From contig NZ_PPSL01000002.1 of the NCBI RefSeq assembly GCF_002954265.1, forward strand, positions 124,001 to 188,000: DNA of 64,000 bases. The letters run 5' to 3'. The notes under the pieces are model-generated. The model searched no databases and was not told the DNA's origin. It saw only the letters and a program-made list of their open reading frames with translations. The translations under genes were made by a program, and so were the position numbers. This stretch comes from Flavipsychrobacter stenotrophus. GTDB lineage: Bacteria; Bacteroidota; Bacteroidia; Chitinophagales; Chitinophagaceae. The stretch's first letter is position 1. Each line of letters opens with the position of its first letter. Positions 1 through 8,691 of the stretch are shown here, one piece after another.

Positions 1-1
1 C

Positions 2-154
2 ATCAACGTGACTATGAAAAAACTACAAGAGTATTTGAATAACAACAATTACAACAAGCCCAGTTATGTAAATTATGTTAACAAATGTGTCACTCCAATT
101 ATTGATGCCGGGCCTGACACAATGTATAAGATAAGGATTACGTCCTGCAATTAG
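2..154 (+). CDS. 3' end of an unknown protein (partial, 50 residues)
   Basis: This frame is open from the left edge to a TAG at 152-154 and gives 50 residues, ending in ITSCN. It is rich in Asn and Lys, with the run NNNNYN near its start. The gene enters from outside the window, so its length and family cannot be judged. A hairpin lies 25 bases downstream, as expected behind a gene end. An internal ATG at 14 could start a tiny ORF instead. No function is assigned. Confidence 0.4.
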   Translation: MNVTMKKLQEYLNNNNYNKPSYVNYVNKCVTPIIDAGPDTMYKIRITSCN

Positions 155-178
155 AGGGTCCGGACAGCATGTAGGTAA

Positions 179-212
179 TAAAGCAGGAAACCTTGATGGC
201 CCCCCTGCTTTA
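179..212. terminator. Hairpin behind the partial gene, possible terminator
   Basis: A perfect 9-bp inverted repeat pairs 179-187 (TAAAGCAGG) with 204-212 (CCTGCTTTA) around a 16-base loop. It lies between the partial plus-strand gene and the minus-strand tRNA-Gly, so it could serve both. There is no clear T run after it on either strand, so the call is tentative. Confidence 0.4.
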
Positions 213-215
213 AAG

Positions 216-288
<73 letters not shown>

Positions 289-294
289 TTACTG

Positions 295-1599
295 TTATTT
301 ATTTACTATCACCTGGAATACTTTATTCAGACCTTCTGCTTTCGCGTGCAGGAAATATATTCCCGAAGATAGCCTATTACTTATTAATGCAGGTTGATTT
401 ATTACACCATTCACAGGCTGTAAGACCTGCCTGTCTACCACCTGACCAACAATGTCAGTGATGACTATATGAACCTGGCTCTTTGCCGATGAGCTAAAGA
501 TAGTGAAATCACCATTATTAGGATTGGGGCTGATAGTGATACTTTCTTGATTCTGCTGGTTTGCAGATATGCCAACTGTATTTACGATCAATGCCGCTGA
601 ATTTGAAATAACGTTAACACAGCTGTCAGAAGATACAACACAACGATACAAATTACCGGACATAGACCCGTTAGCAGGATTTATAGTTAGTGTTGGTGTA
701 TTAGCTCCGGAATACGGACTAGCGTTTGCAAGATTCATAAATCCACTACCTGTATTTACTTGCCACTGATACAGAGGGGCAGGTGCTGCAACAGAAACCG
801 CAAATGTGGCGGTAGCACCGGACACCACACTGTCATTTACCGGGTGACTGGTGATGATGTGAGTGACGGATGAATATAATGCAGCTACTTCACATGGGGT
901 GAGCGCACGATTCCATATACCTAGTTCATCAATAAGTCCGTAGAAAAACTGCCATGTGCCACCATCTACCGCACCTATATAATTATACATAGTTGAAGTA
1001 GGATATGTTTGTAAGCCGGGGAGATAGTTTTTTGCTTTACGGATACCATCAATATACATACACATGAAACCTGATGCAGAATCGTAGGTACCAGTAAACA
1101 AGTGATAATTCGTATCAAGACCCGCAAAAGCATAACCAGCCTCAGTTACTGCAGCCCCGGGATCTATATCTCTTCTTACACGTACTTGTCCTCCATTCAA
1201 ATACAACATATGGGGATCATGTGCCGGTGTGGCATCACCTCTCCAATATATTTGCTCCTGGCTACTAAATGCATAGTTGGTAGACTGTACCCAGGCCGAG
1301 ATAGTTAGACTGGCTGTGATATCTACAGACCTTTCCTTTACTAATGTCCCGGGTGGCACATAGATATAATCACTGACTCCGTTAAAATTGAATGCAGTAT
1401 TGGATTGGCCATACCTTCCGCTACCCATCGTTGTGCCATAGACGGTCCCATCATGACCATTCAATGTACTGTCAACTGCATTTCCTGTAAAGGGAAACCA
1501 GGCAACTAGACCTGCAGCCGGAAGATAAGTCGGAAGTTGGGCTTGTGCCTTAGACAACAATAACAATGCAACAAGCAAGAACAGGTTGAACTTTTTCAT
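295..1599 (-). CDS. Secreted LamG-like / Ig-like protein with T9SS type A sorting domain
   Basis: A 434-residue exported protein. Residues 1-20 form a signal peptide (MKKF, hydrophobic core, AQAQ). Residues about 28-245 resemble a concanavalin A-like LamG jelly-roll: it opens with LVAWFPFTGNAVDSTLNGHDG and ends near LIDELGIWNRALTPCEVAAL, which is typical of LamG_3. Residues about 248-340 form an Ig-like domain with paired cysteines (YRCVV, DSC). Residues about 350-434 are a T9SS type A sorting domain (SPNPNNGDFTI, then GIYFLHA near the end). The family knowledge predicts export through the Sec and type IX systems, then cell-surface anchoring or release. A role in binding carbohydrate or another ligand is inference. 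tRNA-Gly follows 6 bases downstream. Confidence 0.85.
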   Translation of the reverse strand: MKKFNLFLLVALLLLSKAQAQLPTYLPAAGLVAWFPFTGNAVDSTLNGHDGTVYGTTMGSGRYGQSNTAFNFNGVSDYIYVPPGTLVKERSVDITASLTISAWVQSTNYAFSSQEQIYWRGDATPAHDPHMLYLNGGQVRVRRDIDPGAAVTEAGYAFAGLDTNYHLFTGTYDSASGFMCMYIDGIRKAKNYLPGLQTYPTSTMYNYIGAVDGGTWQFFYGLIDELGIWNRALTPCEVAALYSSVTHIITSHPVNDSVVSGATATFAVSVAAPAPLYQWQVNTGSGFMNLANASPYSGANTPTLTINPANGSMSGNLYRCVVSSDSCVNVISNSAALIVNTVGISANQQNQESITISPNPNNGDFTIFSSSAKSQVHIVITDIVGQVVDRQVLQPVNGVINQPALISNRLSSGIYFLHAKAEGLNKVFQVIVNK

Positions 1600-1683
1600 A
1601 AAGAAAGAATTTATCTACTGCAAGGTAATAAATATCCTGAATTCAAACTCTGGATCTAACTATCGCCCGAAAGAAGAAGTGCC

Positions 1684-3087
1684 TTATTCTGCATCCATTG
1701 TCTGGTGCCTTGCAGGTATGGCCACATCCTTAAATCCTTTTACCATAAGTTTTTCCCTAAATTCTGTCTGCACCTCGTACTCTCCATGCACCAGAAATAT
1801 CTGTTTCACTTTATCTGCCTCCTGACACGATAGCCAGTGCAGCATATCGTGATAATCTCCGTGAGCACTAAGACTGCTGATTTCGGCTATCTCGGCACGT
1901 ACAGGATACAACTCTCCAAAGATCTTAACATCGTGCGGATACTGCTTTAAACGGCCGCCAAGCGAATTAGGCTCGCAGTAGCCTGTCATCAAAATAGTAT
2001 TCCGAGAGCTGGCAATATTATTAGCAATATGGTGCTTTACCCTACCCGCCTCTGCCATACCTGACGCCGATATGATAACGCAGGGCACACGCTCGTCGTT
2101 GAGGTGTATAGAGTCTTCTGCAGTTTCAATAAATTTTAATCCGGAGAAGCTGAATACATCGTCATCCTGCTTTAGCAACTTCTGCACATCAGCATTAAAG
2201 TAGTCGGGGTATTTCTTAATAAGTTCCGTAACCTTTACTGAGAGCGGACTGTCTACATAGTATGTTATATCGGGTAGGCTCTTTTCAAGATCAAGTCTAT
2301 TCAGTAAAAATAGTATTTCCTGCGTGCGACCCAGGCTAAATGCCGGGATCACCATCTTCCCCTGTCTGTCTATACAGGTTTCTTGGATATGCCTTAGTAA
2401 CTTATCGCTTGCTACCGTTACTACCTCATGCAATCTATTTCCATAGGTCGACTCCATGATAATATAGTCTGCCTGTGGGAATGTAGCAGGAGAGCGCAGG
2501 ATCATGTCATTGTACCGCCCTATATCCCCGCTGAAAGTAAGTGTCTTCAGCTGCCCATCTTCTTTTATTGACAAATTAACTGCAGAGCTACCCAGTATAT
2601 GGCCACAATCTGTAAACATTACCTCAATGCCCTTTTCAATTTTATACGATTCATTGTAGGGTATCGTCTCAAACAAAGAGAACAATTTTATTGCATCCTC
2701 TTCTGTATACAATGGCTCTACCAGTGGCCGACCTTCTTTTTCCCTTCTGCGGTTTATGTATTCCACATCCATTTCCTGAATGTGCGCAGAATCTACTAAG
2801 AGTAATTTAGCGAGGCTGGCCGTTGCGGGGGTGCAATATATTTTGCCCTTATAGCCATCTTTCACCAGCTTGGGCAACAAGCCGGTGTGGTCTATATGCG
2901 CGTGAGAAAGTATTACATGGTCTACATCCATTGGTTCAAAGCCCCATGTACTGTTCATCTCCAGGGTATCTTTCCCCATTCCCTGGAACATGCCACAGTC
3001 AAGCAGAATTTTCTTACCATTATTTATATGCACTAAATGCTTAGACCCGGTGACAGTGCGGGCTGCACCATGAAAAGATATCTTCAT
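1684..3087 (-). CDS. MBL-fold, beta-CASP metallohydrolase (RNA-processing exonuclease-like)
   Basis: The protein has 467 residues if it starts at MKISFHG (ATG at 3087). This start is preferred over the in-frame ATG 36 bases upstream because the metallo-beta-lactamase fold begins at once and the extra 12 residues look unconserved. The zinc motif HAHIDH lies at residues 62-67. Further metal-ligand regions are CGHILGS (about 175-181) and the C-terminal SAHGD and LVHGE motifs. A beta-CASP domain (about 210-330) and an RMMBL C-terminus (about 345-420, SASGMAEAGRVKHH) follow. Proteins of this architecture are metal-dependent RNases or DNases related to CPSF73 and are often listed as YsxA/KH-less exonucleases. 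The exact substrate is not readable here. It is likely cytoplasmic. Confidence 0.88.
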   Translation of the reverse strand: MKISFHGAARTVTGSKHLVHINNGKKILLDCGMFQGMGKDTLEMNSTWGFEPMDVDHVILSHAHIDHTGLLPKLVKDGYKGKIYCTPATASLAKLLLVDSAHIQEMDVEYINRRREKEGRPLVEPLYTEEDAIKLFSLFETIPYNESYKIEKGIEVMFTDCGHILGSSAVNLSIKEDGQLKTLTFSGDIGRYNDMILRSPATFPQADYIIMESTYGNRLHEVVTVASDKLLRHIQETCIDRQGKMVIPAFSLGRTQEILFLLNRLDLEKSLPDITYYVDSPLSVKVTELIKKYPDYFNADVQKLLKQDDDVFSFSGLKFIETAEDSIHLNDERVPCVIISASGMAEAGRVKHHIANNIASSRNTILMTGYCEPNSLGGRLKQYPHDVKIFGELYPVRAEIAEISSLSAHGDYHDMLHWLSCQEADKVKQIFLVHGEYEVQTEFREKLMVKGFKDVAIPARHQTMDAE

Positions 3088-3199
3088 AAAAGAAATAATT
3101 ACGTGTGTTGAAACTACCCACAATAAAAATAATGCCTGACGAGCTCTGAAAGCTAATCTAAAACAGAAATAAATGCGTTTGAAGGCCTGAAAAGTGTAT

Positions 3200-3946
3200 T
3201 TAACCTGCTAAAAAATCACAGAACTCTTTCTTTCGTCGTGCTGCAATTTCCAACTCTTTGCCATCCTGCATGATCACACTACCAGTCCGTCCGGACGTGA
3301 CCTTACTGACGTGAAGAACGTTAACTATATGTCCGTGATGAATACGGAAGAACGAGTTCTGCGGTAGCATCTCCTCAAACTCCTTCAAATTTTTAGATGC
3401 ATGATACCGCTTACCGTTGTATAGATGAATGAACGTATAGCTACCATTGGCCACACAGTAGCTAATGTCCTTGATGGTAATAAAGTATTGCCCGTTGCTA
3501 TCGGCTAATGCCATTCGTTGTTCGCCCTTATCTTCGGTTTTCAGGTTTTGCTTTAATAGCAGGTAGTTAGCTGCATGCAGTTTCTCCGTTGTCCTTTGCC
3601 CCGCGCGTTCTATAGCCGCCTGTAATTGTGCAATGTTCACAGGCTTTAATAAATAGTCTATAGAAGCATATTTAAATGCTGTTATTGCGTATTGGTTGTA
3701 TGCGGTTATAAAGATGATCTCGAAATTGATCTCACTCAAAGAATTCAGCAGATCAAAGCCATTTCCATAGGGCATTTCTACATCCAGAAAAACAAGTTGA
3801 GGCTTCAGCGATGCAATAAGCGATGCAGCACTTGTAATATTATCGGCAGTACCTACTACCTCTACGCCGGTGCAATAGTCTGTTACTATCTTTTGAATGG
3901 TAGAGATGCTCTTCTGTTCATCGTCTACAATAATAGCTGTTATCAT
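3200..3946 (-). CDS. LytTR-family response regulator
   Basis: A 248-residue two-component regulator. Residues 1-120 form a receiver domain with the acidic pair DD at 8-9, phosphoacceptor D55 in LVFLDVEMP, a conserved T/A region (FITAYNQYA) and K in LLKPV. Residues about 145-245 form a LytTR DNA-binding domain (SYTFIHLYNGKRYHASKNL, then FFRIHHGHIVNV). Such proteins bind promoter DNA after phosphorylation by LytS-type kinases. Its ATG overlaps the stop of the upstream kinase gene by 4 bases (ATGA at 3943-3946), so the pair is translationally coupled. It is the only regulator in the operon and probably serves both kinases. The target genes are unknown. Confidence 0.93.
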   Translation of the reverse strand: MITAIIVDDEQKSISTIQKIVTDYCTGVEVVGTADNITSAASLIASLKPQLVFLDVEMPYGNGFDLLNSLSEINFEIIFITAYNQYAITAFKYASIDYLLKPVNIAQLQAAIERAGQRTTEKLHAANYLLLKQNLKTEDKGEQRMALADSNGQYFITIKDISYCVANGSYTFIHLYNGKRYHASKNLKEFEEMLPQNSFFRIHHGHIVNVLHVSKVTSGRTGSVIMQDGKELEIAARRKKEFCDFLAG

Positions 3947-5895
3947 ACTTCAAGCGGAAATTTCAGGACCACCAATGTTCCCGATGCTCTTCCGTCAGCA
4001 TCTGTCTTATCAATAATTTCAGCACTAAAACTCTTCTTATGAAGTTTGCTGGCCAGTGCCAGCCGCTTTTTAACTAACTCCATCCCTTGCGAAACATGCG
4101 TTTTACCTGATCTGGATTTTATTTCCTGCGATGCTTTACGCCCAATACCATTGTCTTCAATTTTACACACAATGTAGTTGCCTTCTTTTTCAAAGTAAAC
4201 CGACAAACGGCCTTGATTTTCAAGATAGCACAAACCATGTACAATGGCGTTCTCCGCAAAAGGCTGAATAATAGTGGGCAGCACCTGCACATCAAAAGTA
4301 GCAACATCGGCACTGCAACTTATTTCATACGTAAATTTATTTTCAAACCGCATTTGTTCCAGCGTAAGGTAGCTGTTCAAATAGGCAATTTCCTGCTGTA
4401 GCACGATAGCCTGCAGTTGATTATATTCCATTGTTGTGCGCATTAATGATGCAAATTCCGACAAGTATTTGTTTGCCGACATTACATCGTTGTGCACTAT
4501 ATAGTGTTGTATAGAATTCAGGCAGTTGAAAATGAAATGCGGGTTCATCTGAGCACGATATTGCTGCTGCTCCAGCTCAATGCGCGCTACGGTTGTTTTA
4601 AGTTTATTCTGTCTGGTATATAATAGTGAAGCGATGCATATAACCATTGCCAGGCACAAACTAGAATATATGAGAATGTTCTTCTCCCATATCTTCTTCT
4701 TGTTATCCAACTTCAGTTGCAGTTCCTTTTTATCATATTCATACTGAAGCTTTTTTGCGATTACTGCCTTGCGGTTGGTCTCGTTCCGCAGGCTGTCTCT
4801 CACTTTCAATTCAAGATCCTGCATTTCATAAGCACCTTTATAGTTACCAGTTGCGAAATAGATATCCTTCAATACCCCCGATGACTTTTGCAGTTCATAA
4901 AGGTTTCCTATTTCCTTACCCAGGGTAAGAGCCATGGTTGCATAGTAGGTGGCGCTGTCGATATTCCCTCTCTTTAGCAAAATGCGGGCAATGGAGGTAG
5001 AAATGTAGCTCTTTATAGTCTTTATGTGCTTTTTGTCAGCTATAGCTATAGCCCGGTAAAAGTAAGACAACGCTCTATCCTGGCTATCGATCTTTGCATA
5101 TTCATAACCGCAGCTACCAAGTGCCGTTGCAATATAAAAGTCGTCGCCCAATTCCTCGTAAATCTCCAGGCACTTTCTGTAATATGCTAATGCTTGCTGC
5201 CTGTTAGCTTGCCCCGAGTAAGCCGCGCCAATATTCTCATAGGCCATAGCAATTCCTTTCTTGTTGTGTATAGCCACAAACATTCCCAGGCTACGCCTGA
5301 AGTGTTCCATGGCATTACCAAAATCGTGTTGGTCGGCAAAAAGGTGGCCGATGTTATTTAGGCTATAGGCAATTCCAAGCGTATCCCTTATCTCTTCCTG
5401 CACCTTTAGGTTGCGGTACTGATATTCCAGACCCGTAGCAACATCGCCCCTGTTTATGTAGATGAAGGCTATATTATTCAACTGGTAAGCCGCTGCCTTC
5501 CGGTCACCCAGACGTTCAAATATTTTAAGAGCAGCATTATAATTCTGAAAGGCTGTTTCTGTTTCACCTTTATGAGAATAGTAGTAACCTATGCCATTGA
5601 GCGCACTACCCCTGCCACTTAAGTAAAAGCTTTCTGGCTGGTGCTTTTCGGCTATTGCCTTATCACATAGTTTCATTACTTGTTGCGCATAAGTAAGTAT
5701 ATTGTCAACATCACAGGCATCGCCTAATTCTATTAATATTTTTATTCGTGCAGTGTCCCCTTTTTCCCACTTTAGTTGATTGAGCAATGAGTCTTCAACC
5801 TTTGTTGCCCATAACTTTTCAGGCATTAAAAGACATGCGAGCCATAAACATGCGCAAAATATACGTGGCGATATAGACGACCGGCATATAATCAT
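3943..5895 (-). CDS. TPR-containing LytS-type sensor histidine kinase, second of a tandem pair
   Basis: A 650-residue protein. It has an N-terminal signal or anchor segment (about 8-30), then some six tetratricopeptide repeats (about 75-370) recognisable by GNAMEHFRRSLGMF-like units. One transmembrane helix follows (about 408-428, ILIYSSLCLAMVICIASLLY), then a His_kinase (PF06580) domain with the phosphoacceptor motif MNPHFIFNCLNSIQHYI (His near 452). The ATPase region has ENAIVHGL and DNGIGRKAS. The TPRs lie outside the membrane ahead of the helix, so they are the probable sensor. It overlaps both neighbours by 4 bases (ATGA). The C-terminal third is nearly identical to that of the next kinase, showing a local duplication. 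Confidence 0.92.
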   Translation of the reverse strand: MIICRSSISPRIFCACLWLACLLMPEKLWATKVEDSLLNQLKWEKGDTARIKILIELGDACDVDNILTYAQQVMKLCDKAIAEKHQPESFYLSGRGSALNGIGYYYSHKGETETAFQNYNAALKIFERLGDRKAAAYQLNNIAFIYINRGDVATGLEYQYRNLKVQEEIRDTLGIAYSLNNIGHLFADQHDFGNAMEHFRRSLGMFVAIHNKKGIAMAYENIGAAYSGQANRQQALAYYRKCLEIYEELGDDFYIATALGSCGYEYAKIDSQDRALSYFYRAIAIADKKHIKTIKSYISTSIARILLKRGNIDSATYYATMALTLGKEIGNLYELQKSSGVLKDIYFATGNYKGAYEMQDLELKVRDSLRNETNRKAVIAKKLQYEYDKKELQLKLDNKKKIWEKNILIYSSLCLAMVICIASLLYTRQNKLKTTVARIELEQQQYRAQMNPHFIFNCLNSIQHYIVHNDVMSANKYLSEFASLMRTTMEYNQLQAIVLQQEIAYLNSYLTLEQMRFENKFTYEISCSADVATFDVQVLPTIIQPFAENAIVHGLCYLENQGRLSVYFEKEGNYIVCKIEDNGIGRKASQEIKSRSGKTHVSQGMELVKKRLALASKLHKKSFSAEIIDKTDADGRASGTLVVLKFPLEV

Positions 5896-7832
5896 AACTC
5901 TAGTGGAAATTTCAGTATCACTAATGTCCCCAGCGCTTTTCCATCAGCATCTGTTTTATCTATCACCTCCGCACTAAAGGTTGTTTTGTGCAGCGAACTG
6001 GCCAATGCCAATCTCTTTTTAACCAGCTCCATACCTTGCGAAACATGCGTTTTGCCCGACCTTGCTTTTATCTGCTTCGATGCCCTGCGGCCTATTCCAT
6101 TGTCATCTACAGTACATACCAGCCTATCGTCTACTTTTGTAAAGCTCACCAATAATCTACCACCGTTCTCCAGATAGCACAGACCATGCACGATAGCATT
6201 TTCTGCAAAAGGTTGTATGATAGTTGGTAGCACCTGTAGTACAGATATATCTACATCAGCACTACAGTTTATCTGGTAGGTGAATTTGTTTTCAAACCGC
6301 ATCTGCTCCAGGCTAAGATAACTGTTCAGGTAATCTATCTCCTGCTGCAGCGCAATGGTTTGCAGCTGGTTATGCTCCATGGTTGTGCGCATCAGCGATG
6401 CAAATTCTGATAAATATTTATTTGCTGAGATAACATCGTTGTGCAGTATATAATGTTGTATAGAGTGCAGGCAATTGAAAATAAAGTGCGGGTTCATCTG
6501 AGCGCGGTATTGCTGCTGTTCCAGCTCCATAGTTTCCAGCCTGTTCTTTAGCTTACTGTGCCTTGTGTAAAAAAAAGAACCAACGGAAACTAACAATGCG
6601 GCCAACAGGCTGGCAAATATCAGCACATTCTTTTCCCAAATCTTCTTTTCGTTGCCCAGCGTTAATTCAAGTTCCCTTTTGTCAAAATCATACTGTAGCT
6701 TCTTGTTTATAGCATCTTTATAATTGGCCTCATTGACAGTGCTATCGCGTATTGTTATTTCCAGGTCGTGCATAGCGTAGGCATCTTTGTAGTTGCCTTT
6801 TTGCAGATATATCTCTTTCAGCATCTTTGCAGCGTTTTGTATATCTCTAAGGTTTTCCAGTTGTTTGCTTATTTGTAGCGACAGTAAAGCATATTCCTGA
6901 GCCTGTGGTGCATTCCCCTTCTTTAAAAATATCTTAGCCATTGCCCTGTAAGCATATGCCATATTCTCTTTTACATTCAGTTCTTTCGCTATCAATAATG
7001 CCTGATTAAAGTAAGCGAGAGCGCTATCTACCTGGCCTTGCTTATCCAACTCAAATCCGCAGCACGAAAGCACTTCCCCAACCGAGTAGGTATCCTTCAT
7101 CTGACGATATAATTCCAGGCTCTTCCCGTAATAAATCAACGCCGTCTTGCCATCGCCACAGGATGAATAGTAGGTACCCATATTGCACATAATCATAGCC
7201 ATACCTTTTTTATGCTTTAGGACATCAAACATTTTCAGACTTTTTGTGTAATATTCCAACGCATTTTTATCGTCCTTCAACTCTATGAAGATGTGGGCTA
7301 TGTTATTGTAAGTGTAGGCCATGCCCAGAGAATCATTCAACTCTTCCTGTAATTGCAGATCTTTATAAGATGTTTCGAGCGATTGACGCATGTTGCCCAT
7401 ATCATCATAGAGTATGGCAATGTCATTGAGCATTATAGACTTAAATCTCTTGTCGTGCAGTTGGTCAGATAATTCTTCTGCTTTCTTGTATACATCCAGT
7501 GCGTTGGCGTATTCCGACCTATGCTTATAGTAACTCCCCATATTACCATATATGGTTGCAAGGCCGGCGAGGTATAATTCTTGCGGCTTCAGCCCGTCGG
7601 CAATGCCTTTTTGACATAGTGCTATACCGTCATCAAAATATCGTCTTATGGTAGTATCGTCACTCAGTGCCGTTATCGACCGTAATATGTATATCTTTTG
7701 TGTATCATGCTTTGCTAACTTCAATTGATGGAGGAGAGAATCTTTGTTTTGAGCATAGCCGTTTTGCATAGCCAGGAGGCACGGCAATAAAAAGCATACA
7801 TATGCCAACAACCGCCACACAACACTTTTCAT
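5892..7832 (-). CDS. TPR-containing LytS-type sensor histidine kinase, first of a tandem pair
   Basis: The architecture matches its downstream paralogue: signal segment, TPR array (about 70-360), transmembrane helix (about 400-420), and a His_kinase domain with MNPHFIFNCLHSIQHYI (His near 446). The ATPase has ENAIVHGL and DNGIGRRAS. I start it at MKSVVWRLL (ATG at 7832), where a good signal peptide begins. In-frame ATGs at 7841 and 7886 are alternatives that only add residues before the signal peptide. Its stop overlaps the next gene's ATG by 4 bases. It heads a kinase-kinase-regulator operon. Since both kinases keep the phosphoacceptor histidine and ATPase boxes, both look active. What each TPR domain senses is unknown. 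Confidence 0.9.
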   Translation of the reverse strand: MKSVVWRLLAYVCFLLPCLLAMQNGYAQNKDSLLHQLKLAKHDTQKIYILRSITALSDDTTIRRYFDDGIALCQKGIADGLKPQELYLAGLATIYGNMGSYYKHRSEYANALDVYKKAEELSDQLHDKRFKSIMLNDIAILYDDMGNMRQSLETSYKDLQLQEELNDSLGMAYTYNNIAHIFIELKDDKNALEYYTKSLKMFDVLKHKKGMAMIMCNMGTYYSSCGDGKTALIYYGKSLELYRQMKDTYSVGEVLSCCGFELDKQGQVDSALAYFNQALLIAKELNVKENMAYAYRAMAKIFLKKGNAPQAQEYALLSLQISKQLENLRDIQNAAKMLKEIYLQKGNYKDAYAMHDLEITIRDSTVNEANYKDAINKKLQYDFDKRELELTLGNEKKIWEKNVLIFASLLAALLVSVGSFFYTRHSKLKNRLETMELEQQQYRAQMNPHFIFNCLHSIQHYILHNDVISANKYLSEFASLMRTTMEHNQLQTIALQQEIDYLNSYLSLEQMRFENKFTYQINCSADVDISVLQVLPTIIQPFAENAIVHGLCYLENGGRLLVSFTKVDDRLVCTVDDNGIGRRASKQIKARSGKTHVSQGMELVKKRLALASSLHKTTFSAEVIDKTDADGKALGTLVILKFPLEL

Positions 7833-7950
7833 TCCAATCATTATGCAATGTACGTTGATAGGCGAAATATCAAAAAAATCAGGCATCTACGACCGCAATT
7901 ATTTGATAAGTGTGTCAATCGGACCAATAAGTGTACGATCGGTAGAGGAT

Positions 7951-7988
7951 ATAAAAAAATAAGGCCCCAACATTGCTGTTAGAGCCTT
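7951..7988 (-). terminator. Terminator of tRNA-Arg
   Basis: On the minus strand a hairpin pairs 7982-7988 with 7961-7967 (one G-U pair), extended by an inner AACA/TGTT stem around TTGC. A T run (complement of 7952-7960) follows. It lies 6 bases behind tRNA-Arg and ahead of the kinase operon, separating the two units. Confidence 0.7.
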
Positions 7989-7993
7989 TAGTG

Positions 7994-8067
7994 TGACCGC
8001 GTCAGGATTCAAACCTGAAACCTTCTCATCCGTAGTGAGATGCTCTATTCAGTTGAGCTACGCAGCC
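7994..8067 (-). tRNA. tRNA-Arg (anticodon ACG)
   Basis: A 74-nt minus-strand gene with acceptor GGCTGCG/CGCGGTC (two G-U pairs) and discriminator A. The D-arm contains AGCTCAACTGAATAGAG, and the anticodon stem TCTCA/TGAGA closes the loop CTACGGA with anticodon ACG. The T-arm contains GTTTGAATC. A34 would be converted to inosine by TadA to read CGU, CGC and CGA. CCA is not encoded. It has its own strong promoter and terminator. Confidence 0.96.
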
Positions 8068-8084
8068 ATTACCCTTTTGGGAGT

Positions 8085-8117
8085 GCAAAGATATAAAACT
8101 AGATGTACTTTTGCAAA
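8085..8117 (-). promoter_or_regulatory. Bacteroidota-type promoter of tRNA-Arg
   Basis: On the minus strand, TTTG (complement of 8114-8117) is followed after exactly 20 bases by TATCTTTGC (complement of 8085-8093). This matches the TTTG-N20-TAnnTTTG pattern of the Bacteroidota primary sigma factor. The tRNA begins 17 bases beyond the -7 box. The -33 element overlaps the plus-strand TACTTTTGC box of rlmH. Confidence 0.75.
8106..8114 (+). promoter_or_regulatory. -7 box of the rlmH promoter
   Basis: TACTTTTGC matches TAnnTTTGC and lies 48 bases before the rlmH ATG. No TTTG sits at the ideal spacing upstream; the nearest is TTTTGG at 8075-8080, about 25 bases away. The box physically overlaps the -33 element of the divergent tRNA-Arg promoter. 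Confidence 0.5.
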
Positions 8118-8162
8118 ATAAATTTACAGAATTAGTTAAAGATTTTTAAAAATAATCTGAGA

Positions 8163-8636
8163 ATGAATATTGAGATCTGGTCTATAGGAAAAGAAAACGA
8201 TGCTTTTATCAATGAAGGGATAAATTACTACTTCCAGAAAACACGTCCATGGAATCCCGTAGAACTGGTGGTATTACAGTTACCTAAGAAGAATGTAACT
8301 ACCGATGTTGCCCGTACCAAACTACAGGAGGAAGAAATGCTACTCAAAAAATTGCAGCCTCACCACTACCTCATACTGCTCGATGAGCGGGGCAAGATGC
8401 TCACATCTCCCCAATGGGCCAACCAGTTTCAGCAATGTATGAACCAGGGCACTAAAACAATAGTTATTCTTATCGGGGGCGCCTTTGGCGTTACAGATGC
8501 CATACGTAGTAAAGCCAACCAATGCTGGTCACTGTCGCACCTGGTATTTCCCCACCAGTTGGTAAGACTCATTACTGCAGAACAGGTATACAGATCGTTC
8601 AGTATTCTCAACAACTCCCCTTACCATCATTCCTAA
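8163..8636 (+). CDS. rlmH: 23S rRNA (pseudouridine1915-N3)-methyltransferase RlmH
   Basis: At 157 residues it has the usual length of this SPOUT-family enzyme. It methylates N3 of pseudouridine 1915 in helix 69 of 23S rRNA using S-adenosylmethionine, acting on assembled 70S ribosomes. Signature motifs are LLDERGK (about 72-78), the knotted cofactor site IGGAFGV (about 103-109) and the C-terminal LVRLITAEQVYRSFSILN ending in YHH. The N-terminus MNIEIWSIGK is the normal start. It is a single-gene unit with a TACTTTTGC box upstream and a strong hairpin downstream that also ends the convergent large-protein gene. Confidence 0.97.
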   Translation: MNIEIWSIGKENDAFINEGINYYFQKTRPWNPVELVVLQLPKKNVTTDVARTKLQEEEMLLKKLQPHHYLILLDERGKMLTSPQWANQFQQCMNQGTKTIVILIGGAFGVTDAIRSKANQCWSLSHLVFPHQLVRLITAEQVYRSFSILNNSPYHHS

Positions 8637-8642
8637 TAAAAA

Positions 8643-8668
8643 CGGGGTGCCTTTTTAAGGGCACCCCG
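8643..8668. terminator. Bidirectional terminator between rlmH and the 1272-residue protein gene
   Basis: A perfect 9-bp GC-rich stem pairs 8643-8651 (CGGGGTGCC) with 8660-8668 around an 8-base loop. It lies between two convergent stops at 8636 and 8692. On the minus strand it is followed by TTTTTATTAGG, a better T run than on the plus strand. Confidence 0.75.
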
Positions 8669-8691
8669 CTGCTAAAAATATTAACGCTATA

